From assembly GCF_001485495.1 (NCBI RefSeq), contig NZ_BCNF01000020.1, positions 1-64,000 on the forward strand: a stretch of 64,000 bases of DNA, in the 5' to 3' direction. Origin of the DNA: Gordonia desulfuricans NBRC 100010. GTDB taxonomy: Bacteria > Actinomycetota > Actinomycetes > Mycobacteriales > Mycobacteriaceae. Both the position numbers and the translations under genes were made by a program. Of the stretch, positions 27,306 through 35,240 are shown in pieces. The first letter of the stretch is position 1. The number at the start of each line of letters is the position of its first letter. The notes beneath the pieces are model-generated. The model saw only the letters and a list, made by a program, of their open reading frames with translations, was not told the DNA's origin and did not search any database.

Positions 27306-28301
27306 TCAGCGTGCGTCTCTGCCCCCGCCGCTTCCGCTGCCCCCGCTGCCTGCGACCACCGGATCCGTCAGGTCGGCCGGCTCTGCGTCGAGGCGGCGAA
27401 GGATCACACCTTCGCGCAACGCCCACGGACAGATCTCCAGTGTATCGACACCGAGTGCCCGCATCGTCGCCTCGGCGACCAGCGCACCGGCCACGAGCTG
27501 TCCGGCGCGATCGGCGCTGACGCCTTCGAGCTCGGCACGGTCGGACCGGGTCATGCGGGAGATGAAGGCGATCAGCTGGCGCAGACCACTCGCGGTGAGG
27601 GTGCGCTTGACGCGCGGTCCGGCCCCGGACGGGGCGGCACCGGTCAGCCGCGCCAGGCTGCGGAAGGTCTTCGACGTGCCCACCGCGATATCCGGCTTGC
27701 CCGGCTCCAGCAGTTCCTTGGCGACGGGACGCAGCTCGGCGTCCAGCCAGTCGCGCAACACGCCGATCCGACGGCGGTCCGGCGGATCGTCGGGCAGCCA
27801 GTCGCGGGTCACCCGGCCCGCGCCGAACGGCACCGACAACGCCACATCGGGCTCCTCGTCGACACCGTTGGACATCTCCAGCGAGCCGCCACCGATGTCG
27901 AGGGCCAGGATGCGGCCGGCGGACCAGCCGTACCAGCGCCGCACGGCCAGCGACGTGAGGCGGGCCTCGTCGCGGCCGGACAGCACCTCCACATCCACAC
28001 CGGTCTTGGCGGCCACGCGGGCCAGCACCGCGTCCGAGTTGGTGGCATCGCGCACCGCGGAGGTGGCGAACGCCATCATCTGCGAACACCCGGAGGTGGT
28101 GGCGATGTGGGTGAACTCGGCGATCGAGTCGACGAGGCGTTCGGCCGCCCCGTCGTCGAGCCGGCCCTTGCCGTCGATGTGCTCGGCCAGACGCAACACC
28201 GACTTGGTTGAACTCATCGGCGACGGATGACCGCCCCGATGTGCATCGACGACGAGCAGGTGGACCGTGTTGCTGCCCACGTCGAGGACTCCTAAGCGCA
28301 C
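27306..28301 (-). CDS. Ppx/GppA-family exopolyphosphatase (Rv0496-like)
   Basis: The 331-residue product starts VRLGVLDVGSNTVHLLVVDA, the first phosphate-binding motif of the sugar-kinase/Hsp70-like actin fold. It continues with AFATSAVRDATNSD near 90, a second phosphate motif ILALDIGGGSLEMS near 137, and GTSKTFRSLARLTGAAP near 210. Family members release phosphate from polyphosphate or the 5'-phosphate of pppGpp. This single-domain type is the short mycobacterial form reported to act on short polyphosphate. The GTG at 28301 gives a start directly aligned to the conserved MRLGVLDVGSN. It is 51 bp upstream of the repeat-rich membrane protein and divergent from the cysteine-rich gene. Confidence 0.92.
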   Translation of the reverse strand: MRLGVLDVGSNTVHLLVVDAHRGGHPSPMSSTKSVLRLAEHIDGKGRLDDGAAERLVDSIAEFTHIATTSGCSQMMAFATSAVRDATNSDAVLARVAAKTGVDVEVLSGRDEARLTSLAVRRWYGWSAGRILALDIGGGSLEMSNGVDEEPDVALSVPFGAGRVTRDWLPDDPPDRRRIGVLRDWLDAELRPVAKELLEPGKPDIAVGTSKTFRSLARLTGAAPSGAGPRVKRTLTASGLRQLIAFISRMTRSDRAELEGVSADRAGQLVAGALVAEATMRALGVDTLEICPWALREGVILRRLDAEPADLTDPVVAGSGGSGSGGGRDAR

Positions 28302-28389
28302 GGATACACGGTAATGCGTCGTCGGTTGCACACCTACGCATGGGTCCCCGCCGCCGACCACAGGTTCGGCGCCGGATCGGGCTACCGTT

Positions 28390-29253
28390 GTGGATGTGCC
28401 CTCATCTCGGACCGTCACGCGCATGAAGCCCGCGCCGGAAGTCGATCTCGACTTTCCGCGCGAATGGTATGAATTCGGCGATCCCGACGATCCCGACCAC
28501 GTCGTCAAGGCCGACCTGACCTGGCTGCTCTCGCACTGGACGTGTGTCTTCGGGACACCCGCATGCCAGGGCATCGTGGAGGGCCGCGACGACGACGGCT
28601 GCTGCTCGCACGGCGCCTATCTGTCGGACAAGGACGACCGCAAACGCCTCGCCCACGGCGTGTCGATGCTGACCGAAAAGGACTGGCAGTTCTACAAGAA
28701 GGGCTCCGGCAAGGATCCGCTGGGCCCGCGCGGCTACCTCGTCGAGGACGAGTTGGAGGACGAGCCCGCCCTCAAGACACGTCGCCACAAGGGTGCCTGC
28801 ATCTTCCTCAACCGCCCCGACTTCGAGCGCGGGCCGGGATGCGCCTTGCACGCCATGGCATTACGCAAGGGTCTGGAACCGCTGACGGTGAAACCCGATG
28901 TGTGCTGGCAGCTTCCGGTACGCCGCGAACAGGACTGGGTGGAGCGACCCGACGGCACCGAGGTGCTGCGCACCACCATCACCGAGTACGACCGACGCGG
29001 CTGGGGCGAGGGCGGCCACGACCTGAAGTGGTACTGCTCGGGATCACCGGATGCCCATGTCGGCGCCACCGCGGTGTGGCAGTCGTATGCGCCGGAACTG
29101 ATCGAGCTGATCGGACAGGCCGCCTACGACGTCCTCGCCGACGCCTGCCGACGTCGAACCCAGCTGGGGCTCATCGCCGTTCACCCCGCGACCGCAGCGG
29201 CCACCACCCGCCGCGAGACCGACATCAAATACGAGCAACTCGACGACGAGTAG
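28390..29253 (+). CDS. Conserved cysteine-rich actinobacterial protein (Rv0495c-like)
   Basis: The 287-residue protein has clustered cysteines ([10 protein letters not shown] near 52, [10 protein letters not shown] near 70, a [22 protein letters not shown] block near 138-155, CWQLP near 170, [12 protein letters not shown] near 217), spaced like a zinc or iron-sulfur site of the YkgJ-type cysteine proteins. The basis for a metal is this spacing only. It is conserved beside regX3 and ppx in mycobacteria, where it is uncharacterised. The GTG at 28390 is the first start; a GTG at 28396 is equally likely. The stop codon lies in the loop of a strong hairpin. Confidence 0.8.
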   Translation: MDVPSSRTVTRMKPAPEVDLDFPREWYEFGDPDDPDHVVKADLTWLLSHWTCVFGTPACQGIVEGRDDDGCCSHGAYLSDKDDRKRLAHGVSMLTEKDWQFYKKGSGKDPLGPRGYLVEDELEDEPALKTRRHKGACIFLNRPDFERGPGCALHAMALRKGLEPLTVKPDVCWQLPVRREQDWVERPDGTEVLRTTITEYDRRGWGEGGHDLKWYCSGSPDAHVGATAVWQSYAPELIELIGQAAYDVLADACRRRTQLGLIAVHPATAAATTRRETDIKYEQLDDE

Positions 29254-29268
29254 ACGTCGTCGAGTTGC
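29235..29268. terminator. 14-bp hairpin overlapping a stop codon, bidirectional terminator
   Basis: Arms GCAACTCGACGACG and CGTCGTCGAGTTGC are perfect complements with a 6-nt loop; the loop holds the TAG of the rightward gene. A second short GC hairpin (CCGGCC/GGCCGG) follows at about 29270-29287. Both lie between convergent genes. Confidence 0.75.
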
Positions 29269-29309
29269 CCGGCCGGCAGCGGCCGGCCAGCTACACCGTC
29301 CCGATCGGC

Positions 29310-29996
29310 TCAGGGCTCGAACTTGTAGCCCAGGCCGCGGACGGTGACCAGATGCTTCGGCGATGCCGGATCGGGTTCGATCTTGGACCGCAGACGTTTC
29401 ACGTGCACGTCGAGGGTCTTGGTGTCGCCCACATAGTCCGCACCCCACACCCGGTCGATCAGCTGACCGCGGGTGAGCACCCGGCCGGAATTGCGCAGCA
29501 GGTACTCCAGGAGATCGAACTCCTTGAGCGGCAAGGTGATCGGATCTCCGTTGACGGCCACGGTGTGCCGTTCGACGTCCATCCGCACCGGGCCGGCCTC
29601 GAGCACCGACATCGCGAGATCCTCGTCCATCGAGTCACCGCCGCGGCGTAGCACCGCGCGAATCCGCGCGATCAGCTCACGCGCCGAATACGGCTTGGTC
29701 ACATAGTCGTCGGCACCGAGTTCGAGGCCCACCACCTTGTCGATCTCACTGTCGCGGGCGGTCACCATGATCACCGGCACACTGGAACGCGCCCGCAATG
29801 CCTTGCAGATCTCGGTCCCCGACATCCCGGGCAGCATGAGATCGAGCAGGACGATGTCTGGGCTGATGCGCTCGAACGTCGAGAGGGCCTGCGCGCCGTC
29901 GTTGACGACACTCGCCTCGAAACCCTCCTTGCGGAGGAGGAACGCCAGCGGGTCCGCCAACGATTCCTCGTCCTCGACGATCAGTACGTGCGTCAC
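29310..29996 (-). CDS. regX3: OmpR-family response regulator RegX3
   Basis: RegX3 is the phosphate-starvation response regulator of mycobacteria and relatives. The 228-residue product has a receiver domain with acidic pocket residues in IVEDEESLAD, phospho-acceptor Asp in IVLLDLMLPG near 52, Thr in VTARDSE near 79 and Lys in VTKPYS near 101, and a C-terminal winged helix (LLEYLLRNSGRVLTRGQLIDRVWG, TLDVHVKRLRSKIE, TVRGLGYKF). It starts at GTG with AAGGAG 8 nt upstream, 29 bp after senX3. Two overlapping mini-ORFs fill this gap and end on the regX3 start codon. Confidence 0.96.
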   Translation of the reverse strand: MTHVLIVEDEESLADPLAFLLRKEGFEASVVNDGAQALSTFERISPDIVLLDLMLPGMSGTEICKALRARSSVPVIMVTARDSEIDKVVGLELGADDYVTKPYSARELIARIRAVLRRGGDSMDEDLAMSVLEAGPVRMDVERHTVAVNGDPITLPLKEFDLLEYLLRNSGRVLTRGQLIDRVWGADYVGDTKTLDVHVKRLRSKIEPDPASPKHLVTVRGLGYKFEP

Positions 29997-30019
29997 CTGT
30001 GAGACTCCTTAGCTTTCAT
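29993..30019 (-). CDS. Mini-ORF of 8 codons ending on the regX3 start
   Basis: ATG AAA GCT AAG GAG TCT CAC AGG TGA: the TGA (29995-29993) overlaps the regX3 GTG by two bases as GTGA. The regX3 ribosome site (AAGGAG) lies inside it. It starts in the second copy of a 10-bp direct repeat. It is probably a coupling device rather than a functional peptide. Confidence 0.4.
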   Translation of the reverse strand: MKAKESHR

Positions 30020-30029
30020 GAGCTTTCAT
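30009..30029 (-). CDS. Mini-ORF of 6 codons starting on the senX3 stop
   Basis: ATG AAA GCT CAT GAA AGC TAA: its ATG (30029-30027) overlaps the senX3 TGA as ATGA, and its TAA runs into the AAGGAG of regX3. It would let ribosomes finishing senX3 restart and then reach regX3. Whether it is translated is not shown. Confidence 0.4.
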   Translation of the reverse strand: MKAHES

Positions 30030-30030
30030 G
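30011..30030. repeat. 10-bp direct repeat in the senX3-regX3 junction
   Basis: AGCTTTCATG occurs twice head to tail (30011-30020, 30021-30030), covering the senX3 stop codon. Each copy provides an ATGAAAGCT start for one of the mini-ORFs on the minus strand. In mycobacteria the same junction holds the much longer MIRU repeats. Confidence 0.85.
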
Positions 30031-31468
30031 CGATCTGCGTCTGTGCAGCGTTGTCGGTCCCCAGGTCCTGGGGGATCGACAGGGTGAAGGTGGAGCCGGT
30101 ACCGGGCTGGCTCCACAGATTGATGTTGCCGTGATGGGTGGCCGCGACGTGCTTGACGATCGCCAGGCCCAGACCGGTGCCGCCGGTGTGCCGGGACCGC
30201 GCCTTGTCGACGCGGAAGAACCGCTCGAACACCCGCTGCTGGTCACTCGGCTGGATGCCGATCCCCCGGTCGGTCACCGCGATCGCCACCATCGGCACAC
30301 CGTCGGCGACGGTCACGCGCCTGCTCAGCGACACCGTGGTGTTGGCCGGCGAGTACGCGATGGCGTTCACCAGCAGGTTGCTGAGCGCGGTGAGCAACAG
30401 CATCCGGTCGCCGTGCACGGAGATCCCGACCTTGTCGTCGCAGCGCAACGTGATCGCGGCGGCCTCCGCGTTGACCGCTGCCCCCTCGACGGCATCCTCG
30501 ACCAGCTGGTCGACGTCGACCGCGGTGAACTCCGGGGTCTCACCGCCCTCGAGCCTCGACAGGGCGATCAGCTCGGAGACCATACGTCCCATCCGGCCGG
30601 CCTCGGCGACCACCCGGTGACCGAAGTGCCGCACCGAATCGGCGTCGTCGGCCGATTCGAGGAGGGCCTCGGCGAGCAGGCTGATCGCACCGACGGGGGT
30701 CTTGAGCTCGTGCGACACATTCGCGACGAAGTCGCGGCGGGTGGCCTCGACCCGGATGTTCTCGGTGTCGTCGGTGCCGTAGATGACGACGTACTCCTCG
30801 TCGTCCTGGGCGACCAGCCGGGCCAGACAGCGCACCGACTCGGCACCGCGCCGCGACGACCGGCCGGTGGCCAGGAAGCCGAGCGCCGAGATCGGCGGGA
30901 CGAAGTCGAAACGCTCGTCCTCGTCGGTCTCGAGGACGGAGACGACCGCCCCCCAGACCGGGTCGGCGAGCAGCCTGTCGTTGACGATCCCCAGTTCGGT
31001 CGCCCGATGGTTGTACAGCACCACGTCGCGGTAGCTGTCGACGACGGCCACCCCCACCTCGGTGTGACGCACGATCAGGCTCAGCAGGCCCGCCTTGGTC
31101 ATCCGGCCGTCGGCGGTGACCGGCGCGACGTCGGTCACCCGCAGGGCCGCGGCCTCGGAGACCTCGCGGGGACGATCGGCGGGCACGGGCGCATCGGTGC
31201 CGAACACCTCGGCGTCGGCCGGGGTGGGGGCGGAGACATCGGTCAACGCAGAGGGCTTCAACACGGCGGGCACCGATACGGAGGGGGTCGACACACTCGG
31301 GGTCGACACGCTCTGGGTCGACGCACTCGGGGCCTCACGGGGGGCATGCCGGGCGAGCCGACGATGCGCCGCCAACCGCGCGGTGCGGTCGCTACGCCCC
31401 AGGACGATTCCGAAGAGAAGCGCCAGGACGATCGCCGCGACGGCCGCAACAACGAATCCAGCGCTCAC
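30026..31468 (-). CDS. senX3: Sensor histidine kinase SenX3
   Basis: SenX3 phosphorylates RegX3 when phosphate is limiting. The 480-residue protein has one clear N-terminal membrane helix (AGFVVAAVAAIVLALLFGIVLG), a low-complexity linker with repeated STPSVS (about 48-70), a PAS-like domain (VGVAVVDSYRDVVLYNHRATELG), the dimerisation H-box DFVANVSHELKTPVGA near 252 with the phospho-acceptor His, an N-box LLVNAIAYSPAN near 370, and catalytic G-boxes DRGIGIQ and GTGLGLAIV. The mycobacterial protein as I remember it has less linker and a longer C-terminal tail. Its promoter carries a PHO-box-like triple repeat, so it is probably autoregulated. Confidence 0.95.
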   Translation of the reverse strand: MSAGFVVAAVAAIVLALLFGIVLGRSDRTARLAAHRRLARHAPREAPSASTQSVSTPSVSTPSVSVPAVLKPSALTDVSAPTPADAEVFGTDAPVPADRPREVSEAAALRVTDVAPVTADGRMTKAGLLSLIVRHTEVGVAVVDSYRDVVLYNHRATELGIVNDRLLADPVWGAVVSVLETDEDERFDFVPPISALGFLATGRSSRRGAESVRCLARLVAQDDEEYVVIYGTDDTENIRVEATRRDFVANVSHELKTPVGAISLLAEALLESADDADSVRHFGHRVVAEAGRMGRMVSELIALSRLEGGETPEFTAVDVDQLVEDAVEGAAVNAEAAAITLRCDDKVGISVHGDRMLLLTALSNLLVNAIAYSPANTTVSLSRRVTVADGVPMVAIAVTDRGIGIQPSDQQRVFERFFRVDKARSRHTGGTGLGLAIVKHVAATHHGNINLWSQPGTGSTFTLSIPQDLGTDNAAQTQIA

Positions 31469-31517
31469 ACTCGCAGCTTACGACCCCGGAAACGGCGAAC
31501 ACACTTTCGTCGCATTT

Positions 31518-31550
31518 ATTCGACAGTTGTTCACGCACCGTTCGGCGGAA
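31518..31550. promoter_or_regulatory. PHO-box-like direct repeats upstream of senX3
   Basis: Three 11-bp units in a row, ATTCGACAGTT, GTTCACGCACC and GTTCGGCGGAA, lie 50-82 bp upstream of the senX3 start. PhoP/RegX3-type regulators bind 11-bp direct repeats of GTTCACC-like units. The central unit matches best and the others are degenerate. Confidence 0.5.
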
Positions 31551-31648
31551 ACCCGACATACGTCACAGCCCCCGCACCGAGACCGGAACGAGGCCGCAAC
31601 CCATCGTCACGTGACCACCCATCGGCGACCCGCGGCGTCGGAAACCCC

Positions 31649-31975
31649 CTACTGGGGTACCGCGACCGCCATGTCGGCGTACTCGGGATTCCGCTCGATG
31701 AACCGCTGCACGTAGGAGCAGACCGGCACGACCTGCTTCCCACTGCCGCGGATGTCGTCGAGTACCGCCCGGACGAGCTGCCCCGCATAACCGCGCCCGG
31801 AGTAGTGCTCCGGGATCACGGTATGCGTCAGCACGACCTGGTAGGTCTCGGAGACGTAGTCGACATAGCCGACCGTCTCGTCACCCCCCATGCCGTCGGG
31901 GTCGGTACTCAGAATCGCCTCGTAGCGTTCCCGTGCAGGCGAATGCACGATACGCAGTGTCCCCACATCTGCCAT
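31649..31975 (-). CDS. Small GNAT-family N-acetyltransferase (NATD1-like)
   Basis: The 108-residue protein has a minimal GNAT fold: an N-terminal strand pair, VGYVDYVSETYQVVLTHTVIPEHYSGRGYAGQLVRAVLDDIR with the acetyl-CoA P-loop (RGYAGQL), and VVPVCSYVQRFIERNPEY near the C terminus, where Cys-Ser-Tyr-x2-x-Phe is the hallmark of the short YjdJ/NATD1 subfamily. Targets are unknown. The ATG at 31975 was chosen over an upstream frame extension. It lies between gpm1 and senX3 on the same strand. Confidence 0.88.
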   Translation of the reverse strand: MADVGTLRIVHSPARERYEAILSTDPDGMGGDETVGYVDYVSETYQVVLTHTVIPEHYSGRGYAGQLVRAVLDDIRGSGKQVVPVCSYVQRFIERNPEYADMAVAVPQ

Positions 31976-31994
31976 GGACCCAATGTAGCGCGGG

Positions 31995-32025
31995 TCACAC
32001 AATCGCCGCCATGACAATTGTGTTA
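31995..32025. terminator. Hairpin downstream of gpm1
   Basis: Arms GTCACACAAT and ATTGTGTTAC pair at 9 of 10 positions around an 11-bp loop. The site lies 16 bp after the gpm1 stop on the transcribed strand and 20 bp before the acetyltransferase ATG. It could be a terminator or an operator. Confidence 0.45.
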
Positions 32026-32041
32026 CGGCTCACGAAAAGGG

Positions 32042-32788
32042 CTACTTCTGCCCCTGCGCGGCGACCGCGGCGGCACCTGCGGCAGCCGCCTCGGGGTCGA
32101 GGTAGGTCCCGCCCGGGTTGAGCGGCTTGAGATCGCCGTCCAGGTCGTAGCGCAGCGGGTTCCCGGTCGGGATGTTCAGCCCGGCGATGTCGGCGTCGGA
32201 GATCCCGTCGAGGTACTTGACCAGCGCACGCAGCGAGTTGCCGTGTGCGGCGACGAGCACGGTCTTGCCGGCCCGCAGATCGGCGGCGATGACCTCTTCG
32301 AAGTAGGGCACCAGACGCACGACGACGTCCTGCAGACATTCGGTCAGCGGCACCTCGGCCAGATCGGCGTACCGCGGGTCACCGGTCTGGCTGTACCGGC
32401 TGTCGGCCTCGATCGCCGGCGGCGGGGTGTCGTAGCTACGACGCCACAGCATGAACTGCTCCTGGCCGTACTTCTCCAGGGTGTCGGCCTTGTTCAGCCC
32501 CTGCAGCGCACCGTAGTGACGCTCGTTGAGACGCCAGTCGCGGGTCACCGGGATCCAGTGACGGTCGGCGGTGTCGAGGGCGATCTGTGCGGTCGAGATC
32601 GCCCGGCGCAGCAGCGAGGTGTAGAGGATGTCGGGAAGCACGTCGTGCTCGACGAGCAACTGCCCGGCGCGCACCGCCTCGGCCTTGCCCTTGTCGGTGA
32701 GGGCCACGTCGACCCAGCCGGTGAACTGGTTGGACGCGTTCCACTCGCTCTCGCCGTGACGCATCAGGATGAGGGTGCCGTTGCTCAT
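32042..32788 (-). CDS. gpmA: Phosphoglycerate mutase, 2,3-bisphosphoglycerate-dependent
   Basis: This glycolytic enzyme interconverts 3- and 2-phosphoglycerate through a phosphohistidine. The 248-residue product has [20 protein letters not shown] with the catalytic His near 10, [14 protein letters not shown] near 59, the [14 protein letters not shown] block near 88, and [17 protein letters not shown] with the second His near 180. Length matches the cofactor-dependent family. It was named gpm1 in M. tuberculosis and lies in the same mshA-gpm1-senX3 order. The start at 32788 gives the complete conserved N terminus. Confidence 0.96.
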   Translation of the reverse strand: MSNGTLILMRHGESEWNASNQFTGWVDVALTDKGKAEAVRAGQLLVEHDVLPDILYTSLLRRAISTAQIALDTADRHWIPVTRDWRLNERHYGALQGLNKADTLEKYGQEQFMLWRRSYDTPPPAIEADSRYSQTGDPRYADLAEVPLTECLQDVVVRLVPYFEEVIAADLRAGKTVLVAAHGNSLRALVKYLDGISDADIAGLNIPTGNPLRYDLDGDLKPLNPGGTYLDPEAAAAGAAAVAAQGQK

Positions 32789-32863
32789 GCGTGCCAGTTT
32801 CTCACAGCGGTGCCCCACGCTCGCGTCATGTCCGGACCGCCGGGGCACGTCACCCCGCCGACG

Positions 32864-32903
32864 CCGATGGCCGGCACCCCCGGAAACGGGTACCGGCCAT
32901 CGG
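32864..32903. terminator. 11-bp hairpin downstream of the CoA ligase gene
   Basis: Perfect arms CCGATGGCCGG (32864-32874) and CCGGCCATCGG (32893-32903) enclose an 18-nt loop. It begins 14 bp past the ligase stop codon on the transcribed strand, which supports termination before gpm1. Confidence 0.7.
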
Positions 32904-32916
32904 TGTGGACTGCGAA

Positions 32917-34518
32917 CTACTTGCGGAGATCCTTGCGCAGGATCTTGCCCGAGGCCGACTTCGGGATGGCCTCGATGAACTCCACCACGCGAACCTTCTT
33001 GTACGGGGCCACCTTTGCCGCGACGAACTCCATCACCTCGGCCTCGTCGAGCTCGGTCCCGGGCTGCTTGACGACGAACGCCTTCGGGATCTCCTCGCCG
33101 TCGGCGTCGGTGGTGCCGACGACCGCGGTGTCGGCGATCTTCGGGTGGGTCAGCAGCAGGGCCTCGAGCTCGGCGGGCGGCACCTGGTAACCCTTGTACT
33201 TGATCAGCTCCTTGAGCCGGTCGACGATGTAGATACACCCGGTCGGGTCGGCCTGCGCCATGTCGCCGGTGTGCAGGAAGCCGTCGGCGTCGATGGTCTC
33301 GGCGGTGGCCGAGTCGTTGTTGAGGTAACCGGCCATCACGTTGGGGCCCTTGATCCACAGCTCGCCGGGCTCCGACAGTCCCTCGGCCGGCAGCGCGATC
33401 TCCTCACCGGTGGCCGGATCGACGATCTTGTTCTCGGAGTTGGGCACGGCCCAGCCGGTCGACGACAGCGGCGGCTTCGGGAGACCGAGCACGGCCATGT
33501 CCACCGGGATCAGGTGGCTGACCGGCGACAGCTCGCTCATGCCGTAACCCTGCAGCATGTTGACGTCGAGGCGGGCGCCGACGGCCTTGCCGAGTTCGTC
33601 GTCGAGCGGGGCGGCACCGGACATGATGGTCTGCAGCGAGGAGAGGTCGTAGTTCTCCACCACCGGATGCTTGGCGAGTGCCACGGCCACCGGCGGGGCG
33701 ATGAAAGCGTAGGTGACACGGTGGTTCTGGATGTTCTCCAGGAACTCGACCAGGTCGAAGCGCGGCATCACCACCAGGCTCGCGCGGGCCTTGAGTGCGG
33801 CGTTGAGCAGCACGGTCATCCCGTAGATGTGGAAGAACGGCAGCACGGCGACGATGACGTCGTCGGCGCCCATGCCCTGCAGCGGGCGGATCTGCGCCAC
33901 ATTCGACACCAGGTTGGCGTGGGTGAGCATGACGCCCTTGGGATTTCCGGTGGTCCCGGAACTGTAGGGCAGTACCGCGAGATGGGTGGCCGGATCGAAG
34001 GAGACCGCCGGCGCCGGCAGGTTGGGGCCGAGCAGGTCGACGGCGTTGGGGTGCCCCGACGCCTCGAGGCCCTCACCGTCGAGGACGACGACGTTCTCCG
34101 CGGCGATCCCGACCTCGGCGGCCGCCTCGATGGCCTGCGGGGCCAGCGCCGAGATGGTGACCAGCAGCGTGGCCTTCGAGTCACGCAGCTGCTTGGCGAT
34201 CTCACGTGCGGTGAACAGCGCGTTGAGCGTGGTGGCGGTGGCGCCCGCCCGCAGGATGCCGTGGAAGACCGTCGCGAACGCCGGGATATTCGGCGACAGC
34301 AGACCCACCACGTCGCCCACACCGATGCCCCGTGCAGCCAAAGCACCTGCGGCAGCGTCGATCTGACCGATCAGCTGACGATAGGTGGTCTTGGTGTCGG
34401 ACTTCGGGTCGACCAGTGCGATGCGCTCGAGATCTCCCTCGGCGATATCGCCGAACAAGAAGTCGTACACGCTCACATCGGGGATCTCGACATCGGCAAA
34501 CGGACTCGTGAAGCTCAT
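32917..34518 (-). CDS. 4-coumarate-CoA ligase-type acyl-CoA synthetase
   Basis: The 533-residue ANL enzyme has [24 protein letters not shown] near 186 (P-loop), a [16 protein letters not shown] block near 243, [16 protein letters not shown] near 328, [37 protein letters not shown] near 420, and the C-terminal catalytic lysine in [14 protein letters not shown]. The [12 protein letters not shown] form and the overall length fit the 4CL/long-chain FadD branch. Substrate is unknown. It sits between gpm1 and the YbjN-like gene, where M. tuberculosis has an unrelated gene, so it is an insertion in the conserved order. Confidence 0.9.
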   Translation of the reverse strand: MSFTSPFADVEIPDVSVYDFLFGDIAEGDLERIALVDPKSDTKTTYRQLIGQIDAAAGALAARGIGVGDVVGLLSPNIPAFATVFHGILRAGATATTLNALFTAREIAKQLRDSKATLLVTISALAPQAIEAAAEVGIAAENVVVLDGEGLEASGHPNAVDLLGPNLPAPAVSFDPATHLAVLPYSSGTTGNPKGVMLTHANLVSNVAQIRPLQGMGADDVIVAVLPFFHIYGMTVLLNAALKARASLVVMPRFDLVEFLENIQNHRVTYAFIAPPVAVALAKHPVVENYDLSSLQTIMSGAAPLDDELGKAVGARLDVNMLQGYGMSELSPVSHLIPVDMAVLGLPKPPLSSTGWAVPNSENKIVDPATGEEIALPAEGLSEPGELWIKGPNVMAGYLNNDSATAETIDADGFLHTGDMAQADPTGCIYIVDRLKELIKYKGYQVPPAELEALLLTHPKIADTAVVGTTDADGEEIPKAFVVKQPGTELDEAEVMEFVAAKVAPYKKVRVVEFIEAIPKSASGKILRKDLRK

Positions 34519-34589
34519 GGCATCTCCATCGGCGGTGCGGAATGTGGGGCAATCCTAACAACACCAACTGTCGAGATGTGACGGCAGAC

Positions 34590-35183
34590 TCAGCCCGGTT
34601 CGTCCTGTTCGCCCGCCCTGGTCAGAGCCGACTCGGCGGCACCGGTCCCCTCGGCCAGAGGCGCGATCTCCGGCAGCGTCTCGGCGTCGACGAGATGCTC
34701 GAAGGCCAGCAGGTTGCGCAGCGATTCCCCGCGTGCGACACGCCAGGCCCACTCGCGTCGGATGGCCGTGATGAAGCCGATCTCGAGGAGTTTGTTGAAG
34801 TCGGTGTCGGCGGCCTCGAGGACCTGCCCCAGGACCCGGTCGACCTCGTCGTGGGTGAGCGCATCCCCGGAGATCCGGCCGACGAGATAGATGTCGCCGA
34901 TGTTGTCGATCGTGTAGGCCACACCGTAGAGGCGACGATTGCGCTTGAGCAGGAAGCGGTAGACCGCCTCGTGGTTCTCGTCCGGCCTGCGGCACACGAA
35001 GGCCTCCACCCGCACGCCGTGTTCCCCGGCGGTGAGCAGCACCGTGGTCTTCAGTTTGGTCTCGCCGGGCAGCTCGACGATGATGTGCTCGGCCTGCGCT
35101 CCCCCGGAACTCTTTCGGGTATAAGGGATCTCACGCTCGGTGAGCACCTTCTCGAGAACGTCGACGTTGTCGGTGTAACCCAT
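34590..35183 (-). CDS. YbjN-domain protein (Rv0487-like)
   Basis: The 197-residue protein has the YbjN fold signs of a type III secretion chaperone-like domain: MGYTDNVDVLEKVLTEREIPYTRKSS, LKTTVLLTAGEHGVRVEAFVCRRPDENHEAVYRFLLKRNRRLYGVAYTID, and GDIYLVGRISGDALTHDEVDRVLGQVLE. Function is unknown; the gene always lies next to mshA in mycolata, but a role in mycothiol has not been shown. The second ATG (35183) is preferred because AAAGGA lies 5 nt upstream. Confidence 0.87.
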   Translation of the reverse strand: MGYTDNVDVLEKVLTEREIPYTRKSSGGAQAEHIIVELPGETKLKTTVLLTAGEHGVRVEAFVCRRPDENHEAVYRFLLKRNRRLYGVAYTIDNIGDIYLVGRISGDALTHDEVDRVLGQVLEAADTDFNKLLEIGFITAIRREWAWRVARGESLRNLLAFEHLVDAETLPEIAPLAEGTGAAESALTRAGEQDEPG

Positions 35184-35240
35184 CAGCATCCTTTCGACGA
35201 GCGGCACCGGGGCGCGATGAGCACCTCGGACACCGTTGAC

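Noticed and set aside
25423-28341. 972-codon leftward frame beginning inside the ppx gene
   Set aside because: The conserved protein starts at 27255; the extra 360 codons are the wrong frame of ppx, Arg-rich and unlike any protein.
29999-32014. 671-codon rightward frame opposite senX3
   Set aside because: Antisense of a well-supported histidine kinase; low-complexity composition.
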